DNA from: Leptidea sinapis
Lineage: Eukaryota; Arthropoda; Insecta; Lepidoptera; Pieridae
Direction: 5' to 3'
DNA length: 64,000 bases
Assembly (NCBI RefSeq): GCF_905404315.1
Contig: NC_066267.1
Location: forward strand, 9,438,501 to 9,502,500
This document shows positions 23,801 through 38,800 of this stretch, piece after piece. The stretch's first letter is position 1; the number at the start of each line of letters is the position of its first letter. The position numbers were made by a program, and so were the translations under genes. The notes beneath the pieces were generated by a model, which did no database searches, was not told the DNA's origin, and worked only from the letters and a program-made list of their open reading frames with translations.

Positions 23801-26800
23801 CGTATCTTTTCAATGTTTTTTATCCTTATCAGCAACAGAGTCCATTAGTTCAAGAATACAGGTTGTATTTTTTTTTAAATTTAATTGGGTTTATTTCCGT
23901 CTAAAGCTTTCTTGAGAAATTACAAAAATATATGCAGTTATTGGTTTCTTATAAATCGAGGGCATGACTCCTTTCACGACTTTCCTCTAAGTCTCGTAGT
24001 TTCCGACTTGGCCATCACCGCCCTTCTCAAAAAACCACCCTGTGTATAGCGGTTTGCATATTTTTCTATACTTTATCAGATGTGTTTTTATGGAATAGGT
24101 GGACAAACGAGCGTACGGGTCACCTGTTGTTAAGTGATCACCGCCGCCCACAATCCTTTTGCAACACCAGAGGAATCACAGGAGCGTAGCCGGCCTTTAA
24201 GGAAGGTGTACGCGCTTTTTTTGAAGGTACCCATGTCGTATCGTCCCGGAAACACCACACAAGGAAGTTGTTAATTGCCTTATGCTATACTAGACCAGTG
24301 CCGAAGCCTTTGAAAATGATAAAAAGTGAAACAAAATAATAGTAGGATGAAACCCATTGGAAAAGGACGAGAATATAACAAAAATTAAGGGAAAAATAAA
24401 TTACGGGCGATCTGAGGTCGGGAAGTGGAAAAGGGGGGGGTGTTTTAGGGTAAAAAACGGTTTATCTCGATTTCCGGCAAAACTACAAGTCCTATGGCAA
24501 AAAGTTTATTGGCAAAGTTGTAGGTAATAAAGAGATCTACAACTTTTGTAATTAAAATGTAAAATATCTACTTTCTGATGGTGTAAAAAAAATATAAATT
24601 ACAATTGTAAATGTTCGGAAAATTTAAGTCCAACAAAAGGCATTTCATAAAGAATTCATACCTGTTGTTTCGTAGCAGCAAAAATATGGATTACGATTAA
24701 TCAAATCTATTTATAAATGTAAAACGGATAATGATTCAGTGTTAAATTAACCTTTTTTTTTCAATTTTATTGATTTTCTAATCCATATTTTTGCTGCTAC
24801 TTAATAACAGGTGTGAATTCTTTATGAAATGCCTTTTGTTGGACTTAAATTTTCTGAACATTTACAATTGTAATTTATATTTTTTTACACCATCAGAAGG
24901 TAGATATTTCAACGAACAAAAACCCCCCAAACTTTTTGAAAAAAGCTGATTTTTGACGTCAGAATTTTCGATTGTAATTAGGGTGCTTTTTTGATATTAA
25001 GTTAAAATAAGGCGAAAAAATAAATATTTTAAATCAAATAAATTACAGTGTATTTGGGACATGTATATGTGTGTCTGAGTAGATGTTACGCCACAATAGA
25101 TCTATGGATTAAAAGTGTTAGAACCCCGAACATACTGAAAAAAGTATTGCTCAGCCTACAACACTCTGTGATTTATTTGATATGTGAGTCAGCTGGTGAT
25201 CACTTACCACCAGGTGATTTGCAGGTTTTTTTCTCCAGGAATTATGATGGGCAAGTTCCTTACTTACAAATTCAAATATTTTTATTCAAAATAGTATTAT
25301 AAAATCACTAATTGAACGTCAAAACCCAATCGAAATAATATGCCTCAGACCTGAGAAGAACAAGCGCGAAAACTCAGCGGGCTTTTTTTTTGATAAATAT
25401 ATAGAACATTATCAAGAATATATTGAGATGCAACAGTCAAATTGTTTATTTCTCTCTCTTTATGATTCTACTCATGAATGATGTCTAAAAGAGGTTATTA
25501 ACTTCTTGTCTTCGGTCGTCGTTATGTATTTATTTTAAAACAACATGATTCTTATAAGTATTTAATTATTTTAGATTCTCCACTTACTGTGAAAGTATTT
25601 CCTCCTACTGAAAAACTTTTGGGCACTTCGAAAACTTATGTTAAGCAGACAAACAATAAGATAAATAATGAAGTATGCAGTAATGCATCTGAGTACGGCT
25701 CTGAAGATACATTTATAAGCTTAGGCACAAAGATAAAGGCCAAAGCCCAATCTGGACCAAGAAATAGAATAATAAATAACAAAAATGTTAAGAATCGTAA
25801 CGTACCAAAGAAAAATAGAAGAGTGATGGACTCCTTTAATGATAAAACTGAAGAAAATGGCTACGGTATGGAAATAACTATATCGGAAAGACCAAGGTCT
25901 ACTTCACCAAATAGATTCAAAGACATGTTGCAACATCGAGCCTTATCACCTACATTTAGAAATCAATCCTATGATTCCTACTTTCTCTCCCTTGATGATC
26001 AATCTGAAGGAGAAAATTATCCTTTAAATTCAAGTATGGATGAAGGGAATACATTAGATGCATTGAAACGACGTATTAATATGCAAACAAAGCAACAACT
26101 ATCGTTAGTTGAAGAAGAATCCATTCAGGATTTAGAGAGTATACCCTCCCAAAATATTATAAGCGTACCACCAGCTGAATATACTGCAAAAATAAGCAAC
26201 AAATGTACTAATATTATAGCTAGTAGTAATAATTTATCAAATAGTTTCACCAACCCAAATTTTATAAAGCCAAATGGGAATCTAAATTGTGAGTCTCAAA
26301 CTTATGTTAATTTTTTCAATGACTTTCACACTGATATGATAGATAGAACTAAAATGACAAGTACTGTAATGCATGCTGACACATCATCTAAAGATTCGGG
26401 GTATCCTGAGAGTGGTACCAAAGAAGATAAAATATATTCGCAAAATTTTTTGCTACCCTCAACATCATGCAAAAATAATTCTTGTGATAGTGTAAAAGAG
26501 CAACCAAACAGTCTTGAAAGTACGGTGTCTTCAAAGGAATCAAATGATAAAAATAAATCTGGTAATACATGGACTGAGCCTTTGAATCATAGTCGCTTAT
26601 TGTATAAAGACTTTTTTCTTCAAAAAGAAGGTCATCTGGCGGTACCTCCACAAAATACACCGAAAAAAAATGATGCAACTATGTTAAGTGATTGTTCTGA
26701 TATCAAAGAAGAAGAAATTAAATATAAAGATTATCCAACATATCTCTTAAATAGTTCTACAAAAGCATATACGTCCAAAGTCATTGAAGATTATAAAAAA

Positions 26801-29800
26801 GAGATTGCTGCCATAAATACGTTGCACAAACTAACTTTAAAAGACATTAAAACGGATGCTATCAGTCCTACTCCGCTCAATTTAAACGAAATGTTTGAAA
26901 TGTCATCTGAAAACTCTTCAGATAGTAAATTGGGTGAGAGACTTGTATCTCCTAATAGTGGTGCTAATAATAAACTTGAACATAGATGTAATTCTGCCTT
27001 AAATGATAATAAACAAGATATAAACAGTGTTCCCACCAAAGAGTTGATAGAAAATTACTTTAAAGTCAAAGGTGAGAATGTGTCAAAAAATGTGAAAAAG
27101 TACGTTAAAAAGTTGAATAACGCTCAGCCTAAAATTGATGAAAATTCAAGCTATAAGAAATTTTGGAACAATAAGAATGCAGCAACGAGTAAAAATAGTG
27201 ATGCAAGCAGTAAGAATCCAACGCAAAGAAATTTGTTCACAATGCGTGTGCCATTAAGTGCTAGATTAGAGAGTGTGCAGACAGATAAGGACATAGAATC
27301 TTGGATGTCGCTTTCTGCTCCGTCACCTGATAAAACTCTTGAAACCGATACTGTACAGTCTGCTACTGATGAAGAAAAACAGAAAACACCAAAAAATGAT
27401 GAAAATGGTCATGTATATAATCCTGCACCCGAACCACAGACTATATCAAAATCAAAGGAGTTAGACCCAAAGTCAACAGTACTAGATATTTACTCAATGC
27501 TTAAAGAAATTGAAAGTTACGGTGAAAACCCTGTCAGTTCTGCATCAAATGTAGGTGCAACGAACGTAGCTCAAAGCAAAGAAGACGAGAGAAGTCCGAC
27601 TCCAAAGGATAACTTTACGTGAGTTTTTACAAATCACAAAAATGAAATTATTATATTTTGTTACTTACAATTTTCACGGCTGTTTTCATAGTTTTAATTA
27701 ATTATATCTATCTATTTAAAAAAAAGTATCAACGCTCAAGGACACTTTTTTTTATTTTCAGGGAGATATTTGAATTTTTAGAGAAGGTGGAACAAAGTGC
27801 AAACGAGGCTCTTTCTGTAGTCTCAAACACAGCTCCACAAACTATGCCCAAGTGAGTATATTGTGCCAAATATTTCGACATACACAGGCCAGGCCTTTTA
27901 GATAATAGTGTTACTTTCCTGGCAACTTTAATTTAATTCATTTGTTTTAATTTTTTATGTTATTAATTTAACTATTAGTGAAAATTTGTTATTCAGTTCT
28001 TAATTATATACCTACTTGTTAATAACCTAGCTGTAAGTTTTCCGAATAGAATTAAAATAACATAAAATAGTCCGACACTTTAATATATAAAAATGTCATA
28101 ACCTTTTTGCATATTCTTACTCCTCGCGACGTATTGCTGGGGGTCGTGATTTCACTGAGGATTCAACTTTTTAACAATAGTTAGCCATTTGTGTCTTAAG
28201 CTACATGAAGTGCGTCATGAAGTCCGGTATCCAGAGATGTGCGGATTTGGTCAGACCATCTTATAGGGCTGCGACTTCTTGGGCGTCGACCGTCTACCTT
28301 CCCAGTAACAATCAGTTGTTCGAGGTTGTGGCCATCTTTTCTGGCGATATGTCCAATGGACTCTAAGATTCTACGGAGGCAGATGGATGAGAGTCTGGCT
28401 TTTGCATGTTAAGTTGATGCTTTTAACTTACGACCATTCGTTACTTAGTTGGTCAACCAGACAATTTGTATCCATACTTCAGATCAAATTAACTAAATTA
28501 TCCGGTGTAATAATATTTCATTGGTTGTATTTAATAACTTTATTACAATATTTCTTTCTACAAACGTATAATAGGACGAGGACTATTTTTTAAGGATTTT
28601 TATTTTGTTACGCCCTTTGTCTCTTTAGATATAATTTTTTGCGTGCGTAGATACATAAGTATTAAAATAACAACCTGCAAACTGCATACTAAGTAATTGG
28701 CATCTAGAGGCTAACACTCTCTTAGTATTAGCTCCTTCGTATTTTGAATATTAAACCATCAGCTATCGCACACATTTTTCAGTTGTTTTATATTCTTAGT
28801 CTATGCTCTCTCATTTTTGTGGTTCGTCTATAAGACAACTCTTGTATTAATTACGCTTCGCTGGCTCTTTGACCCTCCTCTTCCAAAAAATATAAAACTA
28901 CAATTATAAACCGTTGTCAGAATGGAATTACTTCTCAAACTGCCTCAAACGGAGCTGGCTCAACGCTTAGTGACTGCGTCGCTACAGTTGGAGGAAAGGT
29001 CGTGCTGCATTGCCTTGCTGCAAGAGAGTCTGGCCAATCATAAAGAACAGGTATGTTTTATATTATTAGGGTCCCTTGTTTTAATTATATTACTATCAGT
29101 CAGTCTATCTAGACGTATAATATGTGTAATAAATACTACATTAATTAAAAATATTCTAGAATACACTCGAAAAAAAAAATTTCTTAATTTCAATTAAAAA
29201 ATAAAAAGCCATTTCCAATCATCATACAATGTAGCATAGCACATATGAGCAGTTTCTTGTTCTGCGGGCCTACCATGAACTCTTGTTCCGATTCAAATTC
29301 AAATATTTTTATTCAAAATAGGATGTGAAATCACTTATTGAAAGTCAAAAAAACTACCACCCATTCCAAAATGAACGCCTCAGGCCTGAGAAGAATGGGC
29401 GCAACAAACTCAGCGGGCTTTTTTTTTTCATCAAAAAATATGTTTTACAATTAAAGTAACATTGTACAACTAAACTTATTATTTAATAGCCTTAGGGCGG
29501 TCGCTCCATTCCCAATTTGTGGTATCACTAAGAAAGTCATTTATGTTATAGTAACCTTTACCACACAAACGTTTTTTAACAATTCTTTTGAATAACGTAA
29601 TACTTTTGTTTTGAATTGATTCAATTGACAACCTAAAATGGAACTGCTTTGCTATTTCGTACTACGACGTGATTAGAGCTATCTAATTTAGGTTGACGTC
29701 AAATCAACTGATTAAATCGCAATGATGTCAATTGAATGTCAAAAATGATGTCAATTGAATCGCAAACTGATTTAGTTCGTTCATTCATTAGTATCGTGAG

Positions 29801-32800
29801 GTAATATTTCAACCTAAACTGGATAGCTTATGTGTCAAAGTGAGCGATTCGAAAAAAGTTGCTACTTCCTTAGAGGAATGTGGATCGTGTTGTTAATAAC
29901 TTTTAAACAATAGTGAAAACATACAGAAATAGAAAATTTTATTGATGGAAGATGAGATGAAAATACTTTATTGGACTTTTCTGTAAATCAATATATTGAA
30001 AATAAATACCGAAAATGAAATTACTAAAGATGAGGCAGTAACGGCCTGAGCTTGCCTGTTCGCAAGAACGAATTAAAAAAAATGTACACTGTGCTCCTGT
30101 CAAATCAAACATCAATGGAGGTGCGTTCATAACTCGTTATTTTTACGAAAACACAGCAAACATTTAATTTGTAATTCAAAGAACTATATTTATTTATATT
30201 ATTTAATAAGTACAAAAAAGGGAATAATGGTTTATAATTTGACGCTATAAAGCGCAATTTTAAAATGTATATTTAGTATATTCTATGAAAAAACCGCTAA
30301 AATCATCGAAACGCAACGCATATCGTTCGAGTAAGAGAGACAAACTTATGCAACGATTGTAGAGCGTCATCTCTTTGTCACACCGCGAACCACAGACAAA
30401 TTTATTTCGTTCATTCTTCATAAGCGATCTTAACGCCATTCAGTAAAAGACACTTCATGGTGCGAATTTTAGCGATTCAGTTTAGGTACCTAAACTGAAC
30501 TGCATCGGAATCGCATGGTTTATCAAAAGTTGATGGTAGGCCCTCTGGTAACAAAATTGAATAAAGTTGCCACACTCCCAGCTCAATTGTTCAACATTAG
30601 TTACTTACCGAACTTAATGAATTCTGGCTTTCACAGATGATCAGTAAAGTTGGTAACTTGGAGAAGCAATCCCATCGCAACATTGCGAAGGTGAAACAGG
30701 AGTGCGAGGAAGCTATCAAGAGGCATCAGAGTTTCATAGATCAGGTACTTGTGTCATATTTTGTCAAATGTAGCTATTGAAATATCATCGGTACTTTCTT
30801 TTTGAAAACAAAATGGCCGGCAGAAGTGCAGAGTCAACCGATACATTATTTAAATTAGCTTCTATTTGGTTACATCGCGCCACGTCGGGAATCATTTCAA
30901 ATTTCGAAAACAATTTTTTGTCTATGTGAATCCTGTTCTGTAACTCTGATAAGATTTCACGTGCAAAATTTCGCTATAATCGGTTTATTTATTTAATAGG
31001 TAGATACACAGAACAGAATTACAACAAATACATAATTAAATAGGAATCAGCTAAATACAAGATAGGCTGCAACTCCACGAGGGTGTGTACACAGCATGTT
31101 TATCTGAAATGAATAACTCTTAAAATACAATACAAATAGCGATTATAAAATAAGTTCTAGGTAATGTAGTATTAAAGAAAAAGACAGAAAATATATATTT
31201 GGACAAATAGACGTGAATAATTATGCTAAGGGTATATTAAGATTTTTTTCTATTAATTTAAACTAAATATGGAATTTATACTAACATTTCCATTTACAAA
31301 CAGATGAACTTAAATGTTGAATACTTAAAAGCCTTGAAAGCACTTTAAAGGAAATTAAACAAAAAAATACTTTTATTAGTACTTAAATAATATGAAAAAT
31401 CTATAGAATCTTCTAATTACTGAAGCAGGATTTTTAGATTTAGATTATTTTTCATTTAAAAAAAAACCTGAAATTTACTCTAATTTAGTTTTTAAAGCGA
31501 CATAGCTCCATACCGGAAAATTATGTTGGAATAAAATTTACGTCATTGTATAGGGAATTTGATTTTCTACACCCTAAGACCGCTTTCGCACCTGTGAAAA
31601 TTCGGTTTGGTGTTGTCGTATAACTATTTAATTTATACTAACGGTTGACAGAAAGAAATCGGATGATGGAAGCCGGATCTAGTGCGTAAACCATCATAAA
31701 AATAGTACCTACTACGACTATTTCGGACCGTGTTTTCACGGGTACGGATCGGACGAAGTGCGAAAGCGCTCTAGAGCTGTATTATTAAAAAAAAACATTC
31801 TAATGATATTTAAACTAGAAAAAACCACTAAAATCATGTCTTCCATATAACTGCGCTCGATTGTTCAGTGCCGCGCGATATCTATATGAAATGAAATTGC
31901 GTCTTTGTTTTGCAATATAAATCCTCTTTAAATAAACTCACATTTGCAAATTGCCTGAATTTTTATATTCTCCGTGAATATACCTACCCTGAGAAGTTAA
32001 ATATTTTTTTTAAATTTCTCTTTAAAGAGCGAATCTAAATAGTACGTCAAAAGTCAATTTATTTAAATTCAAATATTTTTATTCAAAATAGGATTTGAAA
32101 TCACTTATTGAAAGTCACAAAAACTACCACCCATTCCAAAATGAATGCCTCAGGCCTGAGAAGATTGGGCGCAAAAAACTCAGCGGGCTTTCTTTTTTCA
32201 TCAAAAATATGTTTTACAATTAAAGTAACATTGTACAATTAAACTTATTATTTAATAGCCTGAGGGCGGTCGCTCCATTATGTCATTTATGTTATAGTAA
32301 CCTTTTCCACACAAACGTTTTTTAACAATTCTTTTGAATAACGTAATACTTTTGCTTTGAACATTTTCTGGGATCCTGTTGTAAAAGCATATACATCGCC
32401 TCACAAAAGACTTGCTAACTCGACTTAGCTTGTTAACACTATGGTTATGACAGTTTCAGGCAAATTCACTTATGTGCCTATGAACACACTTTACATTATC
32501 AAGAATAAATATATTGACGTGCAAAAACTACTATAGAAAAAGGTTCACAATCTCCCACCAATTTGGAAAGTGGACACCATACCAACAAAGACGAAATGGC
32601 ATGAAAAACCAGTTATTGCCTAAAATGTAATTATATATGCCTGATGAATCAAAAAAAAATAAATCTATGTTAGAATCAAGAATTACATCAGTAAGTCTTA
32701 AAAAAGTGAAAACCCCATTTAATGGTCATTTTTCTTATATTACAGTTGATTAACGATAAAAAGACGTTAAACCGTCGTATTGAAGAGCTGGTGGAGGAAC

Positions 32801-35800
32801 GGAGATCTCTCGAGGATCGGTGGAAGAGGTCAGCTCAGGCGTTGGAAGAACGATACAAGCTCGAACTTAGAAACCAACATGACAAGATGGCGGCCGCGCA
32901 ACAGGTAAAAAATATAAGCAGGCCGCGTCAGCTGTACATTAAATATTTTTTCAAAAAGCAATAAAATTGTAAGTACTTAAGAGTTTCAGTTTATAAGATG
33001 TTTAGTTATGCACATTTCTATGCGGTTCATTTTGGGAATCTCCCCATAACATTTACTATTTGTTTCTTTGTGTGCGTGACCGTACGTATGCGCAAACACA
33101 CCCCCACCCCGTCCCGTCGCGCTGATGTTTTATATGGGGGAACCTGTTATACGTAGGACAGTTTTTTTAGATATCTATTTTTATTTTTATTTGACGAATT
33201 GTACTCAAACCATTTTTGCATATTGTGAAAGGTAGTATATTTCTTTCTTACATGTGTTTTAATAATTAAAACGAAAAAAGGGATTTATGGCCAAGGTACA
33301 ACATACCTTATTTACCTAGGTCAGTACTATGGTGTACCTGGGACACATTGAGGAATTGGGGGTAATTTATGGAAAATATAACTATTCTTAAATAAAACCG
33401 TTATATTCGTTTTAATAACATATTTAACAAAAATATCTCGAATTCTGAACAAAATCAAATCAAATATTCATGGATTCTAATGAGACAAAGTTTTTATTAG
33501 GAATGTTATATCGTGAATGTGAAATAATTTAAGAAAATATTTTCCTGGCCAAAGAACAACATCTAAATGTACCTTGGCCTCTCACCAAGGTAGAATCGAA
33601 TGACAGTGACCGAGTTACAACACTAATCCAACTTCAACAAAACAGGGGATTTAAAAAAAAATTGGGTTACTTATCTCGTAACTTCGTGATTGTTTTAATA
33701 CTAACTAAAGAAAAGAATCAATGGCATATAAAAGTTAAGTGATTATAATAAAACGTTTAAAACTATCAAACTTTAAAGCATATTAAAAATACTTACGTTT
33801 TACCGCAAAAAACTTTTGAACGTTGATAACACCAAACACCGGCTTAATGGCGGTAAGTAAATTGAATAGTCAGTAGTGACGTACAGAATACACTAGTGAC
33901 TAGACAATAGAATTTAACATCGCGGGAATTTTCGAAACCAGCCTAATGGCTTATACACATAGTGCCAAGGTTCAACAGGTTGCCCTACTTATTGAAAATT
34001 CTCAAATCCGCGATGTTAAAAGCTTAAAATCATTTTGATCAATGTGGGATAAAGGAAATATTTTGTACTATAAATTATTATTTTAGAATTATGCGTATAC
34101 GTCAATATTTTTGGAGATAATTTTATTAAGGAGTTGCAAAATGTGTTAAGAGACTGTCTTAGATTGTGTGATAGTGTGATCTTAGCAATATGCTGTTTAA
34201 AAATGTACCTTGAACTTACCAGAAAGACATGGTCACAAGACACGAATTATGTACAAACATTCCAGACTTTATAAGAGCTGAAGACAAGCCTCTTCTGTTT
34301 TAGCCTTTTCTCTTCGTCTGTTCTAAATGACACGCCGACATCGAGTCTCTTACGAAATCTCCAGAACAAGTTGTGGCTAAACTTATTATTAATTGTTATG
34401 GCTTCATTAAATAATTAATTACAAGCTTTATTAATCTTTATATATATAATTCTTGTGTGCGTGTGTATGTCACTGAACTCCTCCTAGACGGCTGGACCGA
34501 TTTTGATGATATTTTTGTGTGTTCCAGTGAATTTGAGATTGGTGTGTGTCTTCAGGTGGATTCGAAAATGGTTTAGATTCACAATTAAACTACCTCCTAA
34601 ACGGCTGGACTGATTTTGATGAATTTTTTGTTTGTTTCAGTGAATTTGAGATTGGTTTAGATTCTCAATTCCGCCCATATAATATAATTCTCCTGCCCAT
34701 GTGTATGTTAGTGAACTGCTCCTAACGGCTGGACCGATTTTTCAAATTTAAAACATGTGTACAGGACAACGTCTGTTGGGTCCACTAGTCTATATATATA
34801 AAAATGAATTGCTGTTCGTTAGTCTCGCTAAAACTCGAGAACGGCTGTATCGATTTCGCTTATTTTGGTGTTGAATTATTTGTGGTAAGTCTAGGGAAGG
34901 TTTAAAAGGTGAATAAATATGAAAATTCTTGGAAAAAAATTTATATAAACAAAAATTATGTTTTTCCTTTGATGTGTCCCCCGTCGTTCAGAAATCAAAT
35001 TGAAAGAATAATTTAAAATAAATAACTAATTAGATTTTATATATCTTTCTTCCTAAATGATACTAAGCACTTCTTGGCCAACCTTCAGAAATATAACAGC
35101 TGTTTCCCGATGACATCTATTTTGCACACCCGTAAATGATTAGCCTAGATAATTATAAAATAACTATATAACCTAAATATTATATAGTCTGAGAATCGGT
35201 CGTCATCTATTTTTTATACCCCAATAATTTTATTTATTAATTTTCTTATTTCTTTATATGCCAATACAACGTTTGCTGAGTCGACTAGTAAAAAATGCAT
35301 TTGTATTTACGACAGAACTTTTCTTGACGCTTGCAACGCTTCGGATATGGGCGTACCTGTGCCGCAATGATATGAAAATACGGGAATAGTGAAAAATTAA
35401 GGCTTTATGTTAATAAAAACAGCTTAGTTAAAAAGGCTTACCGAAATTTAGTATTTTGATTGGGATAATAGTTGTTGCAGGTTTTGGAAGATTATCCGCA
35501 GAAATAATAATACTGAAATATAGCAAAATATCCGTCGTTCCAATTAATACTTAATCACTACTTACTCGCGGGTCTGTGAGGGGACATGCTCAACGCGCCG
35601 GCTATGTCACTTCTAGTACTTTCTATTTAGGATCTATGTATTTTATCTGCTAATATAAATGTTGGGGACATGCTCAACGCGCCGGCTATGTCACTTCTAG
35701 TACTTTCTATTTAGGATCCATGTATTTTATCTGCTAATATGAATGTTGGGGACATGCTCAACGCGCCGGCTATGTCACTTCTAGTACTTTCTATTTAGGA

Positions 35801-38800
35801 TCCATGTATTTTATCTGCTAATATGAATGTTAGGGACATGCTCAACGCGCCGGCTATGTCACTTCTAGTACTTTCTATTTAGGATCCATGTATTTTATCT
35901 GCTAATATGAATGTTGGGGACATGCTCAACGCGCCGGCTATGTCACTTCTAGTACTTTCTATTTAGGATCCATGTATTTTATCTGCTAATATGAATGTTG
36001 GGGACATGCTCAACGCGCCGGCTATGTCACTTCTAGTACTTTCTATTTAGGATCCATCTATTTTATCTGCTAATATGAATGTTGGGGACATGCTCAACGC
36101 GCCGGCTATGTCACTTCTAGTACTTTCTATTTAGGATCCATGTATTTTATCTGCTAATATGAATGTTGGGGACATGCTCAACGCGCCGGCTATGTCACTT
36201 CTAGTACTTTCTATTTAGGATCCATGTATTTTATCTGCTAATATGAATGTTGGAGACATGCTCAACGCGCCGGCTATGTCACTTCTAGTACTTTCTATTT
36301 AGGATCCATGTATTTTATCTGCTAATATGAATGTTGGGGACATGCTCAACGCGCCGGCTATGTCACTTCTAGTACTTTCTATTTAGGATCCATGTATTTT
36401 ATCTGCTAATATGAATGTTGGGGACATGCTCAACGCGCCGGCTATGTCACTTATAGTACTTTCTATTTATGATCCATGTATTTTATCTGCTAATATGAAT
36501 GTTTGACTACTTGTTTCACTACTTTTAAGTACCATAATATATAATAACTAGCTTTTTCCCGCGACTTCGTGCGCGTGCAATAGTAACTTTGGGCAGTATT
36601 TTTTATTTTTTAATATACTCACTTTGAAAATAATACACTACAAACTGCTGTGGTTAATAAATTTTTTATTAGCTACCAACTATAGAACTTTCATACCCTT
36701 TTTCACCCCACACATGTCTCCATTTTATAAACGCTAGAACACATATTTATTTATTTCTTACCAAGTGCCTAAATACAAATTTTCATGGTGTTATCTTCGA
36801 TTTTCAACTTTCATACAAATTTCCAACCCCTTTTTCAAGCTCGGCAAGCCTTTTATTCGCGATATTTTAAGGTATCTCCTTTCCCAAGGTCTTGTCTATC
36901 TCTGTACTAAATTTCATGAAAATCGGTTTAGTGGCTTAGGCCTGAAAGCGTAACAAACAAAATTATAGTCACATTTATAATATTAGCAGGGATATTCTGA
37001 CATATAATAATATGATTACCCGTGGGAGGCTCCTTTGCACAGGAAGCCGACTAGATTATGGGTACCACAACGGCGTCTATTTCTGCCGTCAAGCAGTAAT
37101 GTGTCAACTTGAAATTACTGGGCAAATGAGACTTAACAGCTCAGAATTTTTGTGTTTTTCAAGAATCCTAAGCGGCACTGCATTGTAATTGGTTGAGCGT
37201 ATCAATTACCATCAGCTGTACGTCCTGCTCGTCTCGACCCTTAATTCATTAAAAAAAATTCTAACACTTCAAATAAAATTAGCACTTGAATAACTTTCAG
37301 GTCGCTAGACAGCGCTGGGTGAGACAAAAGGCCGAAAAAATTAAAGTAAGTTTTTTTTTAATATCTAACATGGCCACGATGCTCTTCATCATGACATCTT
37401 CACCCTTTCCTTCTGTCACTTTATATATACAGACCAATAACGAACAGAAACACTTATTCTATATTAGACATTAATATTATGTTTTTCTATCACTAAAGCT
37501 TTATTTGTATTGTACTTTAGCTTTCTATATTTTATCAGGAATTAACAGTAAAAGGTCTAGAAGGTGAGCTTCGAGAGATGGCGGAACGACAGCAGAAGGA
37601 AGTTTCTGATCTGAAAATGTTCCACGCGGAACAAATCGGCAAATTGAACGCTAAAAACAACAACGAGCTGGAAGAGCTCAGGCGGAGCTTGGAACAGGAG
37701 AAGCAGGACGCGCTTGTGAAAGAGAGACAGCTTGCTAGCTCTAGGTGAGTGTGAAGAAGTCATATTTTTTATCAACACCCATGCTTTAAATCCTCTATTA
37801 AAGATTCTGAAACAGTTAGCTTATTGCCAACATTAAAACACCCAATGTTCTAATAACCATTACATCATCCAAACGTGTGTTGTAATGTTGTACTGAATTT
37901 CATAACAACACTCCTATGTTTTTTTTTTCGATCCCTTCATGAGCAAAGAGTTTCAACAGATAGCCACATTCTTATCGCTCTATTCGTGGTACCACGCATA
38001 CAGATGTATGAATTTCAAAAAAAGAACATTTTCGTTTACGCGCGTTCCACACTACCAGAACGTTGCGCGCCAAAAAAAAGTAGGTTATTCGAATCCCCGC
38101 CATGTTGCTTCGATATTTTTATTGTTTTGTTTACGAAAAATGAGCGATTCATTTTAAACGCTGCAATAGGACATTATATTCGAGTGAATTTTAATTATTG
38201 CACTATACAATATGTAAATTACTACTAAAATAAATTTCAATACTTAGTTTATATGTATATAATCAGTAATGAATGATATTAGGTTACTACTAGGACTGGT
38301 GTTTTAGTGTTAGCTGTGAGCTAACTGTTTCAGAATCTATTAGAGGATTCATATTCTGGGTGTGGATAAAGTCTTGTATGCAACTGTTGATAATTATATT
38401 ATAAATCCACATTCGTGTTTTAAAACCCCTTCTTACACAACAGTTGCATAAATAACTAATATCATAATCTATCATGGCGGCTTGTAATTGCGGTACGGAT
38501 AGCAAAAAAGCGTATCAATATCTTTCACCTTCTATTGAAATATTTTTATTCAAAATAGGACGTGTTGAATTAAAAACACTTATTGAAAGTCAAAACTAAA
38601 CCACACATTAGAAAAGGTATGCCTCAGACCTGAGAAGAACGGCCGCAACAAACTCAGCGGCCTTCTTTTTTATCGAAGAGAACAAACGATATTTTAGTAC
38701 TTATCAAAAGGTATAGCATATAAGTTAGTGACAGTAAGAATAACCCGAGTTCGATACGAAGCTTAGCAAAATGTGACAGTACCAGTTGTCATTACATCAG

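Noticed and set aside
35581..36504. CRISPR-like array
   Set aside because: Units are directly adjacent, with no variable spacers, in eukaryotic intron DNA.
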